Of a DNA stretch of 64,000 nucleotides, positions 10,028 to 20,301 are shown in pieces. The notes under the pieces are model-generated. The model was given only the letters and a program-made list of their open reading frames with translations, did no database searches and was not told the origin of the DNA. Within the stretch, counting starts at the first letter, position 1, and each line of letters opens with the position of its first letter. Both the position numbers and the translations under genes were made by a program. Source of the stretch: Sodiomyces alkalinus F11 (Eukaryota; Ascomycota; Sordariomycetes; Glomerellales; Plectosphaerellaceae); the NCBI RefSeq assembly GCF_003711515.1, contig NW_021167087.1, positions 1,085,246 through 1,149,245 of the forward strand. The letters run 5' to 3'.

Positions 10028-12192
10028 TGTGACGGGAGGTTTGGGGTATCAAGAAGAAGAACAGGTGAAGCAGACAAGACAAAAAAGGGATGAGAGGAGA
10101 GTGTCTCGATGGTATTTCGAGGAGTGGATGAGAGAGGGAAAAAAAAAAAGAAGGGAGAAGTTTCAACGAGTTGAAGGATGAGATTGGGAAGGGGTAAATT
10201 TTTTCTCTGGCAGCACGCGGCTTTTTGAGCGATTCTTCCCGGCTACTGGGTACGTACCTGGGGCTCCATGTCCACTTTATCCCATAGTGAGGACCACCAA
10301 CCCCCATTTTTGCCCCTGCCCCGGCAACCCCGTTCGCCTCAGGCCGCCATTTTCATTGGCGCTCATTCGCGGCAGCAAGGGAAATCCGACCCGGTTCAGC
10401 CCGACCGAGACTGGCCTCCTTTTGTGCCATGGCCTTCGTTCCCAAGGACCATGTCGAAATCTCTATCCGTAAGGTAATCACTAAGGTAGCTCCTTACCTT
10501 ATCATTAGGCACATGAGGTCACAGCTTGCCAATTGGGCTGGCGGCATCGGTTTCCAATACGATGTATTTTACTCGGGTACAATGATTACCATCCATGGTT
10601 TTTCTTGTCGAGTCCGATCTATTTCAACGTTCTGTTCTTCATGGTGTTCTTGATGGTTCTGTTTTCCTTCTTCTTCTTCATGTTCTTTTTGTCCCGCTCC
10701 CTGCCCGGTGATGAAAGATCCATCCCTACTGTGGTCCGTGGGGAGCCGCTCATTGAGACTGGACCTAACAAGGTACGCAAAACCTTTTTATCTCATCTCC
10801 GTTTCGTAGAAGTATCTTGCACAGGGACTCGGCCCTGTGATCGACATCATGGCCTGAACCTCGAACCTCGTATCAAATCGTGATCAAGACTACTGCGACG
10901 CATCAGAGGTCGAGACCAAGGCTACGGAAGACGTAGCCAACTTGTGGCTTTTTTGGTCTCTCGAGCTGCCATTTCCGTACTCCCGCCTGTGGGTATTGGC
11001 GAAATGCCCTGTCTGAATCACTCGCTATGTCTTGACCGGTTCGGTGATACCCCGATTGAGATTGCAACAGCCGAGCGCTCCCAAGCGACAATTTTTTCTT
11101 CTGCCGAGTCAAGAGGCTTCACAGCGGGTCCAGAAAAGCATCGATGGATCCATATTAATCCGCCCGACTCAAGCTCTGGCGCTGTGCTTGAATGCAAACA
11201 TGACATCCATCGGCACGGCCAATAAAAAGTCCAGCGGGTCTTGTTCGGGTTTCGGGCGAAAGGTTTTCAGGACATGGACATTGGAGACCGTGAAACTTGG
11301 AAACGTCGGCTTTGGGGTAACTATAAGCCGGGCATTTGCTGTCCTTGGATACTGTCGTGAGAAAGGCATCATAACATCACGGGAAAAAGACATTGAGGCT
11401 TTTGCAGACCGGGTTCTACTTGCTGGCTTTCAACCACCGATTCGTTTCGTTTTCTTGTTCATAGGGCAGTCGTGTGGAGTCCATCCTCCGTTTTCACCTC
11501 GCATGATTCGTGTGACGAAGCAATTGACGAAGCGTTCGAATCTCTTGCGCTTGCAATACAGGTTAATATTTGGTGATTGCCGCCTGTAGCCGCCCGAGGA
11601 GTCCGGGGCGTTGCAGCATGCGAGAAGATCGAAAGCTCGGTTCCCCAACTCTCAATTCGCTCGACAGTGGTAGGTTACGAAATTCAGCTACAGTCCAAAG
11701 CACACTCCGTACAAGTCCAACAGCGCGGAGATATTGGTCCTGTCGCAAGTTGCAAACAACAAACGCTCTGGCGTGAGGAACGAGAACATGAGTCGGGGAA
11801 AAAGAGACCAAGCTTATGAATCCAAGTAAATGGACGCGGATAGCAATCAGCCTGAAGCCAGGTCTGGCTTGATTCTGTCTATCTGCAGCAGACGACGAAA
11901 GTGGTCTGTGAAGTGTCTTGTGTCGAGCAACGCCCCGCTTGAGAGACGACCCATCGCCCAAATTCCACCTCAGCGGGATGCGATAGAAAGAGCGTCACTA
12001 GGAACGGCGAAGGAGACGGGGGCATATGGGTTAACCGAATTCCGATTTCCTGTGCTACACCGAGCAGAAAGCCCTCTATTACGGGGCAGTGATGATATCA
12101 ACCCATTGCAACCCAGGCCAGCCTTTTATGCCCCCTTTTAACGACGCGAAAGCAGAGTTATTCATGACCATCGCAGAGAGTATGGTATTCGT
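10028..12192. other. 2.2 kb intergenic region, no recognisable gene
   Basis: Contains the 5' region of the carrier gene and the 3' region of eS25. Several frames of 70-185 codons exist, the longest on + at 11032-11589, but none contains a domain I recognise. Their codon use is neutral, unlike the strong C-ending bias of neighbouring genes. TTACCTTA/TAAGGTA inverted words occur near 10463-10510. No tRNA cloverleaf was found. Confidence 0.4.
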
Positions 12193-12740
12193 TTAATCAT
12201 CGGTACCGCCAACAGCCCGAGCTATCATCCCAGTCAGTCTTCATCCTTGTCCCACAACTCCCTCCAACGAGGTGCAACAAATCGCCCAAGACGGCACACC
12301 GGCAGCAGGCGAGGAACGTACTGTAGATCTTCAGCTTGCTGTGCTGTACCACGGGCTTGATGAGGCCCTTCTCCTCGAGATCCTTGAGGCAGCTCCGCGC
12401 GAGCGAACCGTTGATCTTCATGCGGTCGACGAGGGTGGCGACGGTGACGAGGCGGTACGACTGGACATCCTTGTGGAGCTTCTCGGAGGTGGTCTTGTCG
12501 AGGATGACGGCGTGCTGGGCCTTGTCCTTGACCTTGCCCTTGGACCTAATTCTGGAGTGAGTCTTTCGATCGCGAGACGGCCGTCGTGGAGTGGGGGGGT
12601 TTCAAGTCTGCAGAATTACATACCACTATGACGATAAGTTAGCACTCAATCATTCATGAAGAGACCATGCATGAAGCCGGGGGGGGGGCACATTGACGAA
12701 CCTTCTTCTTCTGCTTCTTAGCTCCGGCAGCGGGCGCCAT
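12193..12740 (-). CDS. rps25: Small-subunit ribosomal protein eS25
   Basis: Four exons on the minus strand: 12740-12702, 12625-12624, 12545-12322 and 12221-12193, giving 97 residues. Exon 1 codes MAPAAGAKKQKKK, exon 3 SKGKVKDKAQHAVILDK through HSKLKIY, and exon 4 ends RAVGGTDD. eS25 carries a near-universal KKKWSKGKV stretch. The Trp codon can only be built from a two-base exon TG at 12625-12624 plus the first G of exon 3; joining exon 1 straight to exon 3 shifts the frame. Both flanking introns are of normal size (76 and 78 bp) and have GT..AG ends (GTTCGT..CATAG and GTATGT..AATTAG); the first has a GCTAAC branch site. The protein is a component of the 40S head. The gene is head to head with uS7. 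Confidence 0.93.
12624..12625 (-). other. rps25: Candidate 2-nt micro-exon (TG) of eS25
   Basis: On the minus strand the sequence reads GCTAACTTATCGTCATAG, then TG, then GTATGT. The acceptor ends at 12626 and the next donor starts at 12623. With TG included, the codon at the exon junction is TGG (Trp), conserved in eS25. See exon model in the gene entry. Confidence 0.8.
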
Positions 12741-13202
12741 TTTTGCTGATGTCTGGTGTCGTCGGGGGGTGTATTGACTTGGTCGGACACTGGAAAGAGA
12801 GGGTCGACAAAAAAGTGTCGTAGGAGTCGCTTCACTGTGGTGAGGTCGATTTGATGGGTTGGGGTCGGGGGAGGGGAGGGCTGGCTGGGCTGTCCGTACC
12901 ACAGGGCAGGTAACCCTAACCGAAATGGTGGGGGGGCGGACGATTTTCCCACGTGATTGGTTAGCCCTCCACTGCACCAAAAGAGCAAATGGAAAAAAAT
13001 TGCTCCTATGGTAGGCGAGGGAAGAATCCGCTTTTTGCTCTACCGGATTGGACCTTGGACTCTGACCCGCAAACCTCACCACACGAAATCACCGGCCAAA
13101 TTTCTCTACCTTAATTCTCTTTCCCCCCCCTTCCCCTTCGACGAGCACGACGAACGACAACGCAGTTTCACCCAGCTTCCGAACTGCATAATAACCGGCA
13201 CC
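12741..13202. promoter_or_regulatory. Bidirectional ribosomal-protein promoter with telobox
   Basis: The 462 bp between the start codons of eS25 (minus) and uS7 (plus) is shared by both genes. TAACCCTAAC at 12911-12920 is a telobox, the TTAGGG-like site bound by Tbf1-type factors. Such sites are known in ribosomal-protein promoters of many ascomycetes. G-runs (about 12934-12940) and C-runs (13126-13133) flank it. Confidence 0.7.
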
Positions 13203-14141
13203 ATGTCTGACGGCGGCGAGATCGAGGTCGAGAGCGTCCAGTACGACGTCCTCCCCAAGGACGTTGTCAAGGAGGTCGGCAACATCAAGCTCTTCAACAA
13301 GTGGGACTACGATGTCGAGGTCCGCGATATCTCTCTAACGTGAGCTTTTTCTTCTCCCCTGCTACGCGCTGGAAGGAACGAAGAATCTGGGCGAGGGTTT
13401 CCTCGATCAATTGGGGGGAGTCGGGATATATCGCTTCAACGGGAATTGAGGGCTGACCGCTGGGACCTCGTTGATGCACAGTGACTACATCTCCCTCCGG
13501 AACCCCGTCTACATCACCCACTCGGCCGGTCGCTATGCCACCAAGCGCTTCCGCAAGGCCAACTGCCCCATCATTGAGCGCCTGACCAACTCGCTCATGA
13601 TGCACGGCCGCAACAACGGCAAGAAGCTCATGGCTGTCCGCATTGTCGCCCACGCCTTTGAGATTGTACGTCCTTCAGCGCTGCTTCCCTGGCAATTTCT
13701 TTTGTTCTTGGGCGAGGCAGAAACAGAACTGGGCGAGGGAAAAGCGGGAGAATCAAGTTCAGAGAGAGGGAGAGAGAGGAACGTTGGAACCTGGAAGGAT
13801 GACGCAGCTCACACATGGTACAGATCCACCTCATGACCGACCAGAACCCCATCCAGGTCGCCGTCGACGCCATCGTCAACTGCGGTCCCCGTGAAGACTC
13901 CACCCGTATCGGTTCCGCCGGCACTGTCCGTCGCCAGGCCGTCGACGTCTCCCCCCTGCGCCGCGTCAATCAGGCCATCGCGCTCCTGACCACCGGCGCC
14001 CGCGAGGCCTCTTTCCGCAACATCAAGAGCATCGCCGAGTGCCTTGCCGAGGAGCTGATCAACGCCGCCAAGGGCAGCAGCAACTCGTACGCCATCAAGA
14101 AGAAGGACGAGCTGGAGCGTGTCGCCAAGTCCAACCGGTAA
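13203..14141 (+). CDS. rps5: Small-subunit ribosomal protein uS7 (S5)
   Basis: Three exons: 13203-13339, 13482-13665 and 13824-14141, with introns GTGAGC..CAG and GTACGT..CAG, giving 212 residues. Typical uS7 stretches are seen: [40 protein letters not shown] and a C-terminal [14 protein letters not shown]. The protein lies in the 40S head next to the E site and contacts mRNA and tRNA. The length and end match other fungal S5 proteins. The CACC preceding ATG at 13203 gives a good start context. It is divergently arranged with eS25, so both may be co-regulated. Confidence 0.97.
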
Positions 14142-14913
14142 ACGCGTTTCACTCGGGAAGGCTGGGGATCCGACGGGGAACGCGACACGCTTCGAACCAG
14201 AATGTCCCAAAATGGGAAAAAGGTGTATCGTCGTGTGCTTTTTTTTTCGTTGGTTCTGGGGGATGGCAGATACAGGGAGGGTCCAAGAAAAAAATCACCC
14301 AAGGGGTTCGGAGAGGTGGGATTGCGTATTGAGACAACTACGGAAAAGAGGCGTGGGATTTGTTTTTGACACAGGCATCCTTGCAAACGGCGGCGGCATA
14401 GGAACGGACGGCGCCCCCGCCTTTGCTGCGTTTGTGCGTTAAAGGTGACACTTTGGGAACGCGGCTACGGCATCTTGTCTCTTACGGCTCTAGGTGGTTT
14501 CTCCCAATATATGCCAGGCTCGGTTATGAGCACCATGACTGATTCCACTGTATGCTGTGATTCTGGGCCCTGGCGGGCTTCGAGTTTGGTCTTATTTTTT
14601 ATTGTTGCTGGGTTCTTCGCGATGGAGCGTAGGGATCAGGTTCTTGGTCTAATGTTCAGTCGCATAAACATCATGAGAATGTGAGTTTACCACTTGATAT
14701 CTGACGAAGCCATGATGATTCCCTACCTGAGAAGATGGTTAAGGTACACTGCCGTCATCTAAAAAAAAGGGGGGGTGAACGTGAGGTCTATAGTCTATCC
14801 TCCACCAGCAAGATCCGGCCCGTCTGTAGAACGCTCGGCCCAAGGGATGACAAGGGTGACTGTAGGGGTGCAGGAAAAGAAAAGCAAAGGAAAAAAAAAA
14901 ACCCCCCTTTTCC
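14142..14913. other. Convergent intergenic region
   Basis: The 3' regions of uS7 and the acetyltransferase gene. Homopolymer A, G and C runs occur at 14761-14775 and 14890-14908. No gene recognised. Confidence 0.45.
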
Positions 14914-15771
14914 CTACTCCCCTTTCTTGAGATTCAGCCGCATAAACATTCCGACGTGCCAGATACCTTCCTCCATCCAGCGACCCATGCCCTCGTCGAC
15001 GCGGAAACCGCAACGTTCCCAGAGCGGGACCACGGCCTCCTGAGCGTGGACGCAGACCAGGCCGTCCCAGTAGGGCGCCGCGCCGTCACAGCGGCTGGAG
15101 ACGCCGTAGCTCGCGAGCTCGGCGGCCCCGGCGTTAAAGTAGTCCGGGTGGGCGCGGAGCCACGAGAGGGCCTGGCGGACGAGCAGCTTGGAGAGGGCGT
15201 TGCCGCGGTAGTCGGGCAGGACGGCGAGGCGGCCCAGCTTGACGTAGACCTCGCGGCCGTCGTGGAGGTCGGTGGCGCGGTCGCGGCGCAGCATGAGGGG
15301 AATGCGGTCCGTGTAGAGGCTGTGGCCCTTGATGGTCGGGCCGGTCTTCTTTTCCTCGGGGATGATGGTTTCGCCGTCGTCGGCGACGCGGCCGGTCAGG
15401 ACCCCGTTCCAGTAGACACCGTTGGGGGCGGGGTGGGGCTCGTGCGGGAACGGGACGACGCGGATGGTGCCGACGGGGACGGAGCGGGTGCTGCGGCGGC
15501 GGGGCTGGATGATGTTGCCCTGGTCGTCGAGGCGCTCTTCTTGGACGACCTCGCTGACGGAGGCGTGTACGACCCAGTGGCAGGAGCGGGGGTCGTCCTG
15601 GTCGAATTCGTTCTCGGGGGGCACTTTCTGCTCGTCGACGAAGACGGCGTTGCGGACTTGCATGGCGTCGATGAAGCATTTGGGGACGTTGTGCGGCTGG
15701 CGGTCTGCAGGCTGGCCCGGAACGTAATCCAGCCGGGCGGGCTCTTGCATGGTTATGAAGGGAGTGCCCAT
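14914..15771 (-). CDS. GNAT-family N-acetyltransferase
   Basis: A single-exon frame of 285 residues. The N-terminal half has MQVRNAVFVDEQKVPPENEFD, a pattern seen in ElaA/YjcF-like GNATs (Arg-x-x-Val-Phe-Val-x-Glu-Gln). A variable insert with RPRRRSTRS follows, then GTIRVVPFP (strand beta4). At about residues 177-205 lies acetyl-CoA motif A, KLGRLAVLPDYRGNALSKLL, with the pyrophosphate-binding R-G-N-A loop. PLWERCGFRVDEG is the usual GNAT C-terminal strand. It should transfer acetyl from acetyl-CoA to an amine; the substrate cannot be told. It overlaps dense frames on the other strand that are shadows of its GC-rich codons. Confidence 0.85.
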   Translation of the reverse strand: MGTPFITMQEPARLDYVPGQPADRQPHNVPKCFIDAMQVRNAVFVDEQKVPPENEFDQDDPRSCHWVVHASVSEVVQEERLDDQGNIIQPRRRSTRSVPVGTIRVVPFPHEPHPAPNGVYWNGVLTGRVADDGETIIPEEKKTGPTIKGHSLYTDRIPLMLRRDRATDLHDGREVYVKLGRLAVLPDYRGNALSKLLVRQALSWLRAHPDYFNAGAAELASYGVSSRCDGAAPYWDGLVCVHAQEAVVPLWERCGFRVDEGMGRWMEEGIWHVGMFMRLNLKKGE

Positions 15772-16964
15772 CTTGAAGTGTTATCGGATAGTCAGAAGTG
15801 TTTTCTTTTTTTTTTTTCGTTTTGGTTGGCAAAGGAACAGTAAAGAAGTAGATATTCCCAGGAGAGGGTTGAGGTGGTTGTCGGGGTCAAAGGGGGAGAA
15901 GATGGGTTTCCTCTGCTCGATCTGGGGAGGGCAAAAAGAAGAAGGAGAACAGGAAGAACCCCCTCTGAATAAGAAGAAAGGCGTGCTTCTGCTTCAGAGG
16001 TTGAATTCCTAGTTTGTGGTTGTTTTGTGGTGCGAAGTGGGAGTAAATGGCTGAAGCCCTGGAGATATTTAGGCAAACACGAAATGTGTGGAATATGGCG
16101 CCTTTCACACAACGACTCGTCTTCACGTTCACCTGACCAAGGACCTATTAAATATGGCAGCCGCAAGTCCTTTATAAAGCGGAAGGCACAGTTTGTTATT
16201 CATCGGAACAATTAACGGATTCATGGGCTTAGTCGTAGCCAGCCGGGGAGTCGCTAGTACAGGCACCGTAGACCGTGTTGTTAGGGGGCGAGTCGGTCAT
16301 CTTTCGAATGGTGGCCCTGGCCTTCTCTTCTGTCTTTAGGCAGATATTTTAAACGGTGTCTTGATGATTTCCTATTGATTTACTCACACGACGACCATGG
16401 TCATAAAGCCTAGAGTCACAAGGAACTAATTGAGTAAGACAATAATACTAACTTGAGCTGGGATGAACGACGTGAATACCTTTATGAGTTCCTGACTGCC
16501 GGTACTCTGTACAAGAAGGGAATGAAGGTATAAAAAGCTCTGTACCTACGAATACTTGGTATTTATTGTGTTGATGCTGACAAAGAGCAACTTTAAAGCC
16601 AGCCGTACCTGAACCATTATTGAATAGCGGCTCGTGACTTTTCCGACAGTCAGTGTGAGGGGATCCATCGAATGCCAATGGTCACGTCTATTGCTGTTGG
16701 GCAGTACACGTACTTATGAAACTCACTCCCCTCTGTACCTTACGTATGACATATAGGAGCATATGGGTGTCACGCTGACATCACATCAGTTATGTACCGT
16801 CATACATCATTAGGGGAGCCTTTTCTCCCTGGATGGTCCAAGGGAACTTGAAGAGCAGCCAGTCGAGTAAACCATCATGAGGTGTCCCCAACTGTCAGAC
16901 ATCTTTCGTCTCAGATGGCATGACATGAAGTTGCTCTATCCCTAAACATCAAAACAAACCCAAG
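15772..16964. other. Divergent intergenic region, no recognisable gene
   Basis: Lies between the starts of the acetyltransferase (minus) and the hydrolase (plus). A poly-T run of about 13 bases is at 15806-15819. Frames up to about 120 codons show no domains. Confidence 0.45.
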
Positions 16965-18152
16965 ATGAAACACCTTACCCTCGATCCATCGAAGCGGATT
17001 CCCCTGCTCCGGGAGGACGCGAAAGGCGGACTAGTTCAGGAACGCAAGCCGCCGGAACCCAAGAGCATCAAGGGACGGTACGGACCGGCAAGCGGCAGTG
17101 GAGCCGAGGACGCGAGCGTCTTCTTCATCGGCACGGCGACGACGATCCTCGAATGGCAGGGGATTCGCATCTTGACGGATCCCAACTTCCTCCACGCGGG
17201 CGACCATGTCCATCTCGGCCCCGGGGTCACGGCCGAGAGACTGACTAACCCGGCAGTTGACTTGCATGACCTCCCCCCACTCGACGTCATCCTGCTGTCC
17301 CACTACCACGCCGACCACTTCGACCAGCTGGTGGAGAAGTCGCTGCACCGGGACTTTCCCATCATCACCACGCCTCACGCCAAGGGGTGTCTGACCTCGT
17401 CGGAGTATAAGACGGAGGACGACGGGGGCCCGTTCCGGGCAATCCACGCGCTGGATGCCTTTGCTAGCATGATGCTCGATATTCCCGACGGGCAAGGACC
17501 TAATGAGGGAGAGGAAACATCGGAAGGGAACGAGAACCGGGGTGAGAAAGGAGAAAAGAAGAAGCGGAAAACGCGCATCAAAATCACGGGGATGCCCGGA
17601 AAACACGTCCCGCCCGGACCGCTCTCGATTGTCAACGACCTCCTAGGCGCGGTTCCGCCCACCAACGGATGGATGTTGGAGCTCGGCTACGGCCCCGGGG
17701 AGAAAGGCGGGGAGGAGGAGGGGGAGGAGGAGGAGGGGGAAGAGCAAGAGAGCGAGGACGACACGGCGAAGACGGGCTACCGGATCTACATCTCGGGCGA
17801 CACGCTTTTCGTGGACGAGCTGAAGAAGATCCCCGAGTGGCTAAAGCAGCAGCGCGTCGACCTGATGCTCCTGCACCTGGGCGGCACCACCATCCCGAGC
17901 CCCAAGATGCCGCTGCTGATGGTGACGATGGATGCCGAGCAAGGCCTGCGACTGATGCGGCTCGTGGACCCGGATGTCACCATCCCGATCCACTACGACG
18001 ACTACGACATGTTCCTCACGCCGTTGGACGATTTCAAGAAGGTCATCGAGGAGGGGAAGCTGGAGGACAAAGTCGTGTATCTGGATCGGGGGGAGCAGTT
18101 TCGGTTCAAGGTGCGGGGTGGCCTCTCAGCATCGCCCAGTAGTGTCCTGTAA
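16965..18152 (+). CDS. Metallo-beta-lactamase-fold hydrolase
   Basis: A single-exon frame of 395 residues. The metal site is complete: His113-x-His115-x-Asp117-His118 (SHYHADHFD), His138 (TTPHAKG), Asp279 (ISGDTLF) and His343 (PIHYDDYD). The start FFIGTATTILEWQGIRILTD is the first beta hairpin of the fold seen in UlaG/NAPE-PLD-like 'Zn-dependent hydrolases'. Two inserts are unusual: a Lys/Glu-rich stretch at about residues 183-205 and a run of about 20 Gly/Glu at 245-265. No signal peptide or membrane segment is seen, so it is probably cytosolic. The substrate is unknown. It ends 57 bp from the end of the convergent kinase-like frame. Confidence 0.88.
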   Translation: MKHLTLDPSKRIPLLREDAKGGLVQERKPPEPKSIKGRYGPASGSGAEDASVFFIGTATTILEWQGIRILTDPNFLHAGDHVHLGPGVTAERLTNPAVDLHDLPPLDVILLSHYHADHFDQLVEKSLHRDFPIITTPHAKGCLTSSEYKTEDDGGPFRAIHALDAFASMMLDIPDGQGPNEGEETSEGNENRGEKGEKKKRKTRIKITGMPGKHVPPGPLSIVNDLLGAVPPTNGWMLELGYGPGEKGGEEEGEEEEGEEQESEDDTAKTGYRIYISGDTLFVDELKKIPEWLKQQRVDLMLLHLGGTTIPSPKMPLLMVTMDAEQGLRLMRLVDPDVTIPIHYDDYDMFLTPLDDFKKVIEEGKLEDKVVYLDRGEQFRFKVRGGLSASPSSVL

Positions 18153-18208
18153 CAATTAATAATCCCGCGTGGATGAATTGCCTTGCTATGCTGTGGAATG
18201 TGAGCGAG

Positions 18209-18964
18209 TTAATGGATTTGCAAACGAGACAAAAAAAAAGACACAATACCTTTGAGATCTCTCACGAGACTGTCGCATCCGCTGTATCGACCGTGCCAGC
18301 ACTTCTCGATAATGCGTCCCAAGTCGCCCAGATGTGTGATGTCGGGAAACGTCTTGCTGGCGAACAAGAGCCGGATGTCCCCTCCATCGCGTCCTTGATA
18401 CGGTTCCTGCCCCGTCATAATCTCGTAGACGAGGGATCCGAACGCGAAGATATCCCCCTTGACCGATGTGTTCGACTCGGGACATTGATAGCTGGCTGGG
18501 CTTGCAACGAGGAGAGGCGATCCGTCGAGCGATGATCCCGCAAAGTCGGCTACTTTGGCATTCCACCCGGCGTCCAGCAGGACGTTCGCGCTGGTGAGAT
18601 CCCCGTGGATGATGCCGGCATCATGGAGGAAGCGCAAGGCCTCGGCGACCTGTATAATCCAGCGGAGCCGCGTAGTATCGGGGCCGCCTCCTCTTTCTCT
18701 CTCGTCGCTGCATGACTTGAGCTGGAGATGGGGAGCGAATTCAAGGCGGATTCCATTTTCCACGACGCCATGGTAGCGAAGGAGTCCATCGTGGCCTCCC
18801 CGTTCGGTGAGCCGTTCGTAGATGCGTCGTTCGAGCTCGACGTATTGAGAGGACTCTTCTTCATTGAAGGGTTTTTTGATCACTGTGTTCGACGATGCAT
18901 CGAGGACAACAAGGCCGGTGCTGCCGTAGCTGACAAGGTCTTTATACCCGAATCCGGTTCGACG
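18209..18964 (-). CDS. Protein-kinase-like protein, 5' end unresolved
   Basis: An open minus frame from 18964 to a stop at 18209. It contains a Gly-loop-like SYGSTGLVVL, TVIKKP (catalytic Lys), RLTERGGHDGLLRYHG, the catalytic loop HGDLTSANVLLD, VADFAGSSLDGSP in place of DFG, and GDIFAFGSLVYEIMTG (APE-to-F helix region). This pattern fits a family of small fungal kinase-like proteins in which the DFG is DFA. An in-frame TGA lies just upstream (18967-18965), and no ATG begins the frame before the Gly-loop, so the first exon is missing from this model or the gene is frameshifted. The 3' end may be spliced as well: AAAG/GTATTG..CACAG at 18249-18191 would end the protein at 18186. The partner or substrate is unknown. 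Confidence 0.7.
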   Translation of the reverse strand, partial: RRTGFGYKDLVSYGSTGLVVLDASSNTVIKKPFNEEESSQYVELERRIYERLTERGGHDGLLRYHGVVENGIRLEFAPHLQLKSCSDERERGGGPDTTRLRWIIQVAEALRFLHDAGIIHGDLTSANVLLDAGWNAKVADFAGSSLDGSPLLVASPASYQCPESNTSVKGDIFAFGSLVYEIMTGQEPYQGRDGGDIRLLFASKTFPDITHLGDLGRIIEKCWHGRYSGCDSLVRDLKGIVSFFLSRLQIH

Positions 18965-18967
18965 TCA

Positions 18968-19911
18968 TTTCGAGATGGACGGTGGTTCATGCATGCTCTG
19001 TAACGGGAGATGGCGCAATTGTCTTCAGCGGAGATGGGGTTGCAGAGGACGCTATTAGACGGGATTTATATTCACTATGTATTATTCGGTGCTAACTGAG
19101 GGCCCGTGGTGTCAGTAATGAGGATCAGAGATGAACTCTGCTGAGGGAGACATACATACCTAGGTACCTACCTTAGGTAAGGTAGACGGGGTACAACATA
19201 AGGTACCTTACCTTACCTTAGCCAGTGTTGTCGATCGTGAAGCACGCTAGCAGGCACGTACCTTATGCAACGCGGGCCGGACGTGCAGGCGCATCCAGAC
19301 TCAGGTTGGCATATTCGTAGAGGAGAACGATACGGAGAAGTCGCGTCGCAAGTGTAAGAATATGGCTGACTTGTCGAAAACGCGACAGCCCCTTTTTAAC
19401 CATAAGGTAGGTAGCCTTCATTCGTGAGACACGACCAATACACGTGATATCCTGTGGCACATAAGACGCGACAAGTCGAGTTATTAATAGACATTACATA
19501 ACACGAAACAATTCACTTAATTTCCATTAGTATTTAATATTGAATTACTTGGTCAAGTTGTCACACAATAAACTGCAGATAAATAAGACGAGAAAAAATT
19601 AGCCATAATTAAAATCATAGCTAAATAGTGTTGTATAAGGTACATTAGTATCATGTATCACGGCGTTATACGGTCTCTGCAATAAGGGACATCTACCACT
19701 GTCTTGAGACAGGTAGCATGGGCTGAACCACCCAGCATCAGACACTCTGGACGGACCACTTTTCGCGGCATAGCGTACAGACACGAGAAGACAATAACTG
19801 AACAAACTTGAACGAAACAAATTCCCACATCATATTCTTTTATGACAAGTAACCAGTAACCACGACCCCTCCTTTTCTTCTATCATTATCTTTTCAGCCG
19901 CTGGTTGCCCC
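18968..19911. other. Intergenic with TAAGG/CCTTA-rich stretch
   Basis: From about 19155 to 19265 the sequence is built of ACCTTA, TAAGGT and GGTACC words, partly palindromic. An AT-rich stretch follows at 19480-19620. No gene is recognised. Any upstream exon of the kinase-like gene should be sought at the left edge of this stretch. Confidence 0.45.
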
Positions 19912-20301
19912 TTACTCCGCCTTGGGAAGCTCAACACTGCGCTCCTCGCCATCCACGCTACCCGAGTTGACCTTCTTCCCCGTCTTCGCAATCGTCTGCA
20001 GGACCTTTTCGTACCCGAGCTCGGGGCCAGCGACGACGGTAGCGGTCTGGCTTTCGAGGGAGACTTCGTAGCTTTGGACGCCTGTGTTTCGCATTGCAAA
20101 AATAATTAATGTTGGTTGCGCCACACGATGCGCCTCGTACTGTAGAACAAGGAACAAGTACAATAAAAGAAAAAGAAAGGAAAGGGGTGAGAAAATAGGA
20201 AAACCGTTACCTTCTAGCTTCTTGAGCACGCGGTCAACGGCGCCGGAGCAGCCGCCGCAGCTCATGCTGACGTTGAACTTGTAGGTATGCTCGGCCGACA
20301 T
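19912..20301 (-). CDS. Atx1-like copper metallochaperone
   Basis: Two exons on the minus strand: 20301-20211 and 20081-19912 (intron GTAACG..CACAG, phase 1), giving 86 residues. The heavy-metal-associated (HMA) fold has its copper motif MSCGGC with Cys15 and Cys18, followed by SGAVDRVLKKLEG, and after the intron VQSYEVSLESQTATV and a C-terminal KTGKKV (the loop lysine typical of Atx1). Atx1 carries Cu(I) from the plasma membrane to the Ccc2-type ATPase in the secretory pathway. The C-terminus has an extra charged tail of about 16 residues (SVDGEERSVELPKAE). It is the last clear host gene before the transposon block. Confidence 0.93.
   Translation of the reverse strand: MSAEHTYKFNVSMSCGGCSGAVDRVLKKLEGNGFPIFSPLSFLFLLLYLFLVLQYEAHRVAQPTLIIFAMRNTGVQSYEVSLESQTATVVAGPELGYEKVLQTIAKTGKKVNSGSVDGEERSVELPKAE

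Noticed and set aside
11530..11560. tRNA T-loop-like GTTCGAATC
   Set aside because: No matching acceptor, D or anticodon stems around it.
11032..11589. 185-codon plus frame between carrier and eS25
   Set aside because: No domain, no start context and neutral codon use; treated as chance, though a species-specific gene cannot be excluded.
14956..15843. 295-codon plus-strand frame opposite the acetyltransferase
   Set aside because: Its Val/Gly/Ala-rich composition is the complement of GC-rich codons; the minus frame carries the GNAT motifs.
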